From NCBI GenBank assembly GCA_016432545.1, contig CP066694.1, positions 992,001 to 1,056,000 of the forward strand: 64,000 nt of DNA. Direction: 5' to 3'. Under the pieces are notes generated by a model, which made no database searches, had not been told where the DNA came from, and saw only the letters and a program-made list of their open reading frames with translations. The first letter of the stretch is position 1, and each line of letters starts with the position of its first letter. Source of the stretch: an archaeon. Lineage in GTDB: Archaea > Thermoproteota > Nitrososphaeria > Nitrososphaerales > Gagatemarchaeaceae. A program made the position numbers and the translations under genes. Below are positions 62,592-64,000 of this stretch, in pieces.

Positions 62592-63383
62592 TCAAACAAC
62601 GGCGTGAATCAAGAAAAGAAAGGTGATTCCTAACGCACCGAACATCATCTCCTGGTAGTTGAAGTAGACAAAAGTTCGGAAAACATAGCGGGCGGGCTTG
62701 CCTACGAGGCGAGCCCAACCAAACCTCTCTATTCCCCACCGGACCAGCATCCCTGTTTCTATTAACGCAATCACAATCGCGACGCCTAATAGAGCAAGAT
62801 CAAACTCGATAGCATAGGAGATTGCAATGCTTGGGGGAAAAACCGGGGCAAACGGAATCGTGAAGGCTATACCAACCAGCCCTATGAGAAACAGGGTCAA
62901 AATAGCGGGCACTGTGAACCTTCTATCCTCAGGAGGGACCCGTACCAAGTTGATGAAATACCCAATTACTGGTATCCAGAGTTCAATTGGGACAATCGCC
63001 TTGCTCCATATCTCAACTTCGTTCTCTACTCTGCTGAGGCGATAACCAACCTTGCGCCAAAAGACTTCTGACTCAGGCCCTACATCCCAGGCCTCTATCC
63101 TCGATACCCCTTGAGCATGCACTAATTGTGCCAATGCGAATACGAAATACCTGCCATATCCTTTGCGCTCACCATCTGGTCTTGTCTGCATCATTCTAAT
63201 CGACAAGATGCCTTTTGTTGCATAAGCCAAGGCGTGGACCACAGGCTCCCCACCCACATCAAGCACGTGCGTTGCATCTGGACATCGGCTGAACCTTTGG
63301 TCGTCCTGGTCCGTGTCTCTTGCTAGTCTAAGGTCGTAACTTTTCAATCGTGTCGCACCCTGGAAGCTTTGTAATGAAACAAT
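62592..63383 (-). CDS. GNAT acetyltransferase fused to membrane helices
   Basis: The open frame extends to 63509; start uncertain (an ATT at 63383 lies 28 nt from the TATA at 63411-63418, GTG starts lie further up). The N-terminal half has GNAT features GERKGYGRYFVFALAQLVH (acetyl-CoA loop) and FWRKVGYRLSR. Four TM helices follow (ILTLFLIGLVGIAFTIPF and others). An unusual fusion; substrate unknown, perhaps a membrane-associated acceptor. Confidence 0.6.
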   Translation of the reverse strand: MVSLQSFQGATRLKSYDLRLARDTDQDDQRFSRCPDATHVLDVGGEPVVHALAYATKGILSIRMMQTRPDGERKGYGRYFVFALAQLVHAQGVSRIEAWDVGPESEVFWRKVGYRLSRVENEVEIWSKAIVPIELWIPVIGYFINLVRVPPEDRRFTVPAILTLFLIGLVGIAFTIPFAPVFPPSIAISYAIEFDLALLGVAIVIALIETGMLVRWGIERFGWARLVGKPARYVFRTFVYFNYQEMMFGALGITFLFLIHAVV

Positions 63384-63410
63384 CGTCGTCTGTCTGAATA
63401 CACCAATAGT

Positions 63411-63418
63411 GCTTAAAG
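63411..63418. promoter_or_regulatory. TATA box between divergent genes
   Basis: GCTTAAAG ends 25 nt before the ATG at 63443 on the plus strand and is also correctly placed for a minus-strand start near 63384. Confidence 0.5.
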
Positions 63419-63442
63419 GACTCGCCTTTGTTCGTTCCCATA

Positions 63443-63685
63443 ATGGCGCCAGAAGATGACGAGATCCGCATTGGAGAAGTAACAGACATTCACCACATTC
63501 CACTACCAAGGAACCAGCGCTTCAAGCCAAGCGAGCTCTCCATGAGGGTAGTCAGAGGAGAATGGACAGCTGGGCCTAAGCCGGGCCGCAACGGTCTCAA
63601 GGTCCAGTCCAAAATCAATCTGATCCGGCGCAAAATTAGAGAACTCGACAGGTTGCTCACCTTGGCAAAAACTACCGAGGACTAG
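63443..63685 (+). CDS. small basic protein
   Basis: 80 aa from ATG at 63443 (leaderless spacing from 63411-63418). Starts MAPEDDEIRIGEVTDIHHI; C-terminal half is a basic helix (VQSKINLIRRKIRELDRLL). No family recognised. Confidence 0.55.
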   Translation: MAPEDDEIRIGEVTDIHHIPLPRNQRFKPSELSMRVVRGEWTAGPKPGRNGLKVQSKINLIRRKIRELDRLLTLAKTTED

Positions 63686-63728
63686 GCGTGAACGGCTGTG
63701 TCCTGCGAACCGGGGAGAGCTAATGCAG

Positions 63729-63848
63729 CTATGGCTCGTATTGCTTCAGCCTGGCTCGCAGTCTTTCAACCTCTTTCTGGCACTCAGCCAGTTGCTGTTG
63801 AATGCTGCTCGCTCTCGCCTCGGCTTCACCCCTTTGCTTTCTGGCCAT
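63729..63848 (-). CDS. 39-aa coiled-coil mini-protein
   Basis: ATG at 63848 to TAG at 63729. The whole product is a charged heptad helix (SIQQQLAECQKEVERLRARL). No clear promoter spacing. The last 150 nt of the window beyond it hold nothing I recognise. Confidence 0.45.
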   Translation of the reverse strand: MARKQRGEAEARASSIQQQLAECQKEVERLRARLKQYEP

Positions 63849-64000
63849 GATACCCGGCCAAGGATTATCGTATCCCATGTGGACGAAGGTTGGGATGGTC
63901 CTCTAATAGTCTTGGAGATTGTGTCTGCTGGTGTACGTCGAAAGAAGTGCCGAATGTTTAATAGAAAACTTCTACCAGCCGTCCAAGGTTGGTCTCAAAG

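Overview
The window is archaeal chromosome. The evidence is an archaeal 16S-23S rRNA operon with bulge-helix-bulge (BHB) processing stems, an aRF1 release factor with NIKS and GGQ motifs, a crenarchaeal-style valyl-tRNA synthetase, a Dpo4-type polymerase, a two-subunit 2-oxoacid:ferredoxin oxidoreductase, intron-bearing tRNAs, and many genes whose start codon lies about 23-28 nt behind a TATA box (leaderless transcripts). A Thermoproteota lineage near Nitrososphaeria fits best, but this placement is an inference. GC content is high in the core genes and visibly lower in three accessory stretches (about 15-25.5 kb, 39.4-42.2 kb, 62.4-64 kb).

Layout. 1-15 kb holds a drug exporter, a TolB-like/TPR protein, two divergent HxlR-regulated loci, a decayed VapBC-type toxin-antitoxin pair, a stand-alone Cas4-like nuclease, a large UPF0182-like membrane protein and several small genes. 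16.2-25.6 kb is a putative genomic island. It carries a five-gene operon (methyltransferase, radical SAM enzyme, ATP-grasp ligase, SIR2-domain protein, STAND NTPase with pentapeptide-like repeats) and a convergent membrane protein. The island is bounded by direct repeats that copy the 3' end of the 23S rRNA gene and its processing stem. 25.6-32.1 kb is the rRNA operon on the minus strand. The 23S gene is split by two introns: one at E. coli position 2500 carries cargo genes, the other a LAGLIDADG-like ORF. The 16S gene lacks a conserved block of roughly 170-200 nt.

32-50 kb is housekeeping: an inosine/xanthosine triphosphatase, KorA and an intein-split KorB, a PhoU-type regulator, tRNA-Leu, a giant Ser/Thr-rich surface cysteine-peptidase-like protein, a PEP-mutase-family gene with a frameshift, a CorC-like protein, UMP kinase, aRF1 behind a short upstream ORF, and a YchF-type GTPase. 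49.7-64 kb has a primase-large-subunit-like gene, an ECF-type transporter/QueC operon, ValRS, aldo/keto reductases, a tRNA-Thr with two introns, a Dpo4-SWIM operon, a pair of paralogous membrane proteins, a ferritin-like protein, a universal stress protein, and an accessory right edge.

The most interesting system is the island operon. It joins a small-molecule or peptide modification cassette to a SIR2-STAND pair of the kind used in antiphage NAD-depletion defence, and it sits at an rRNA gene that looks like an integration site.
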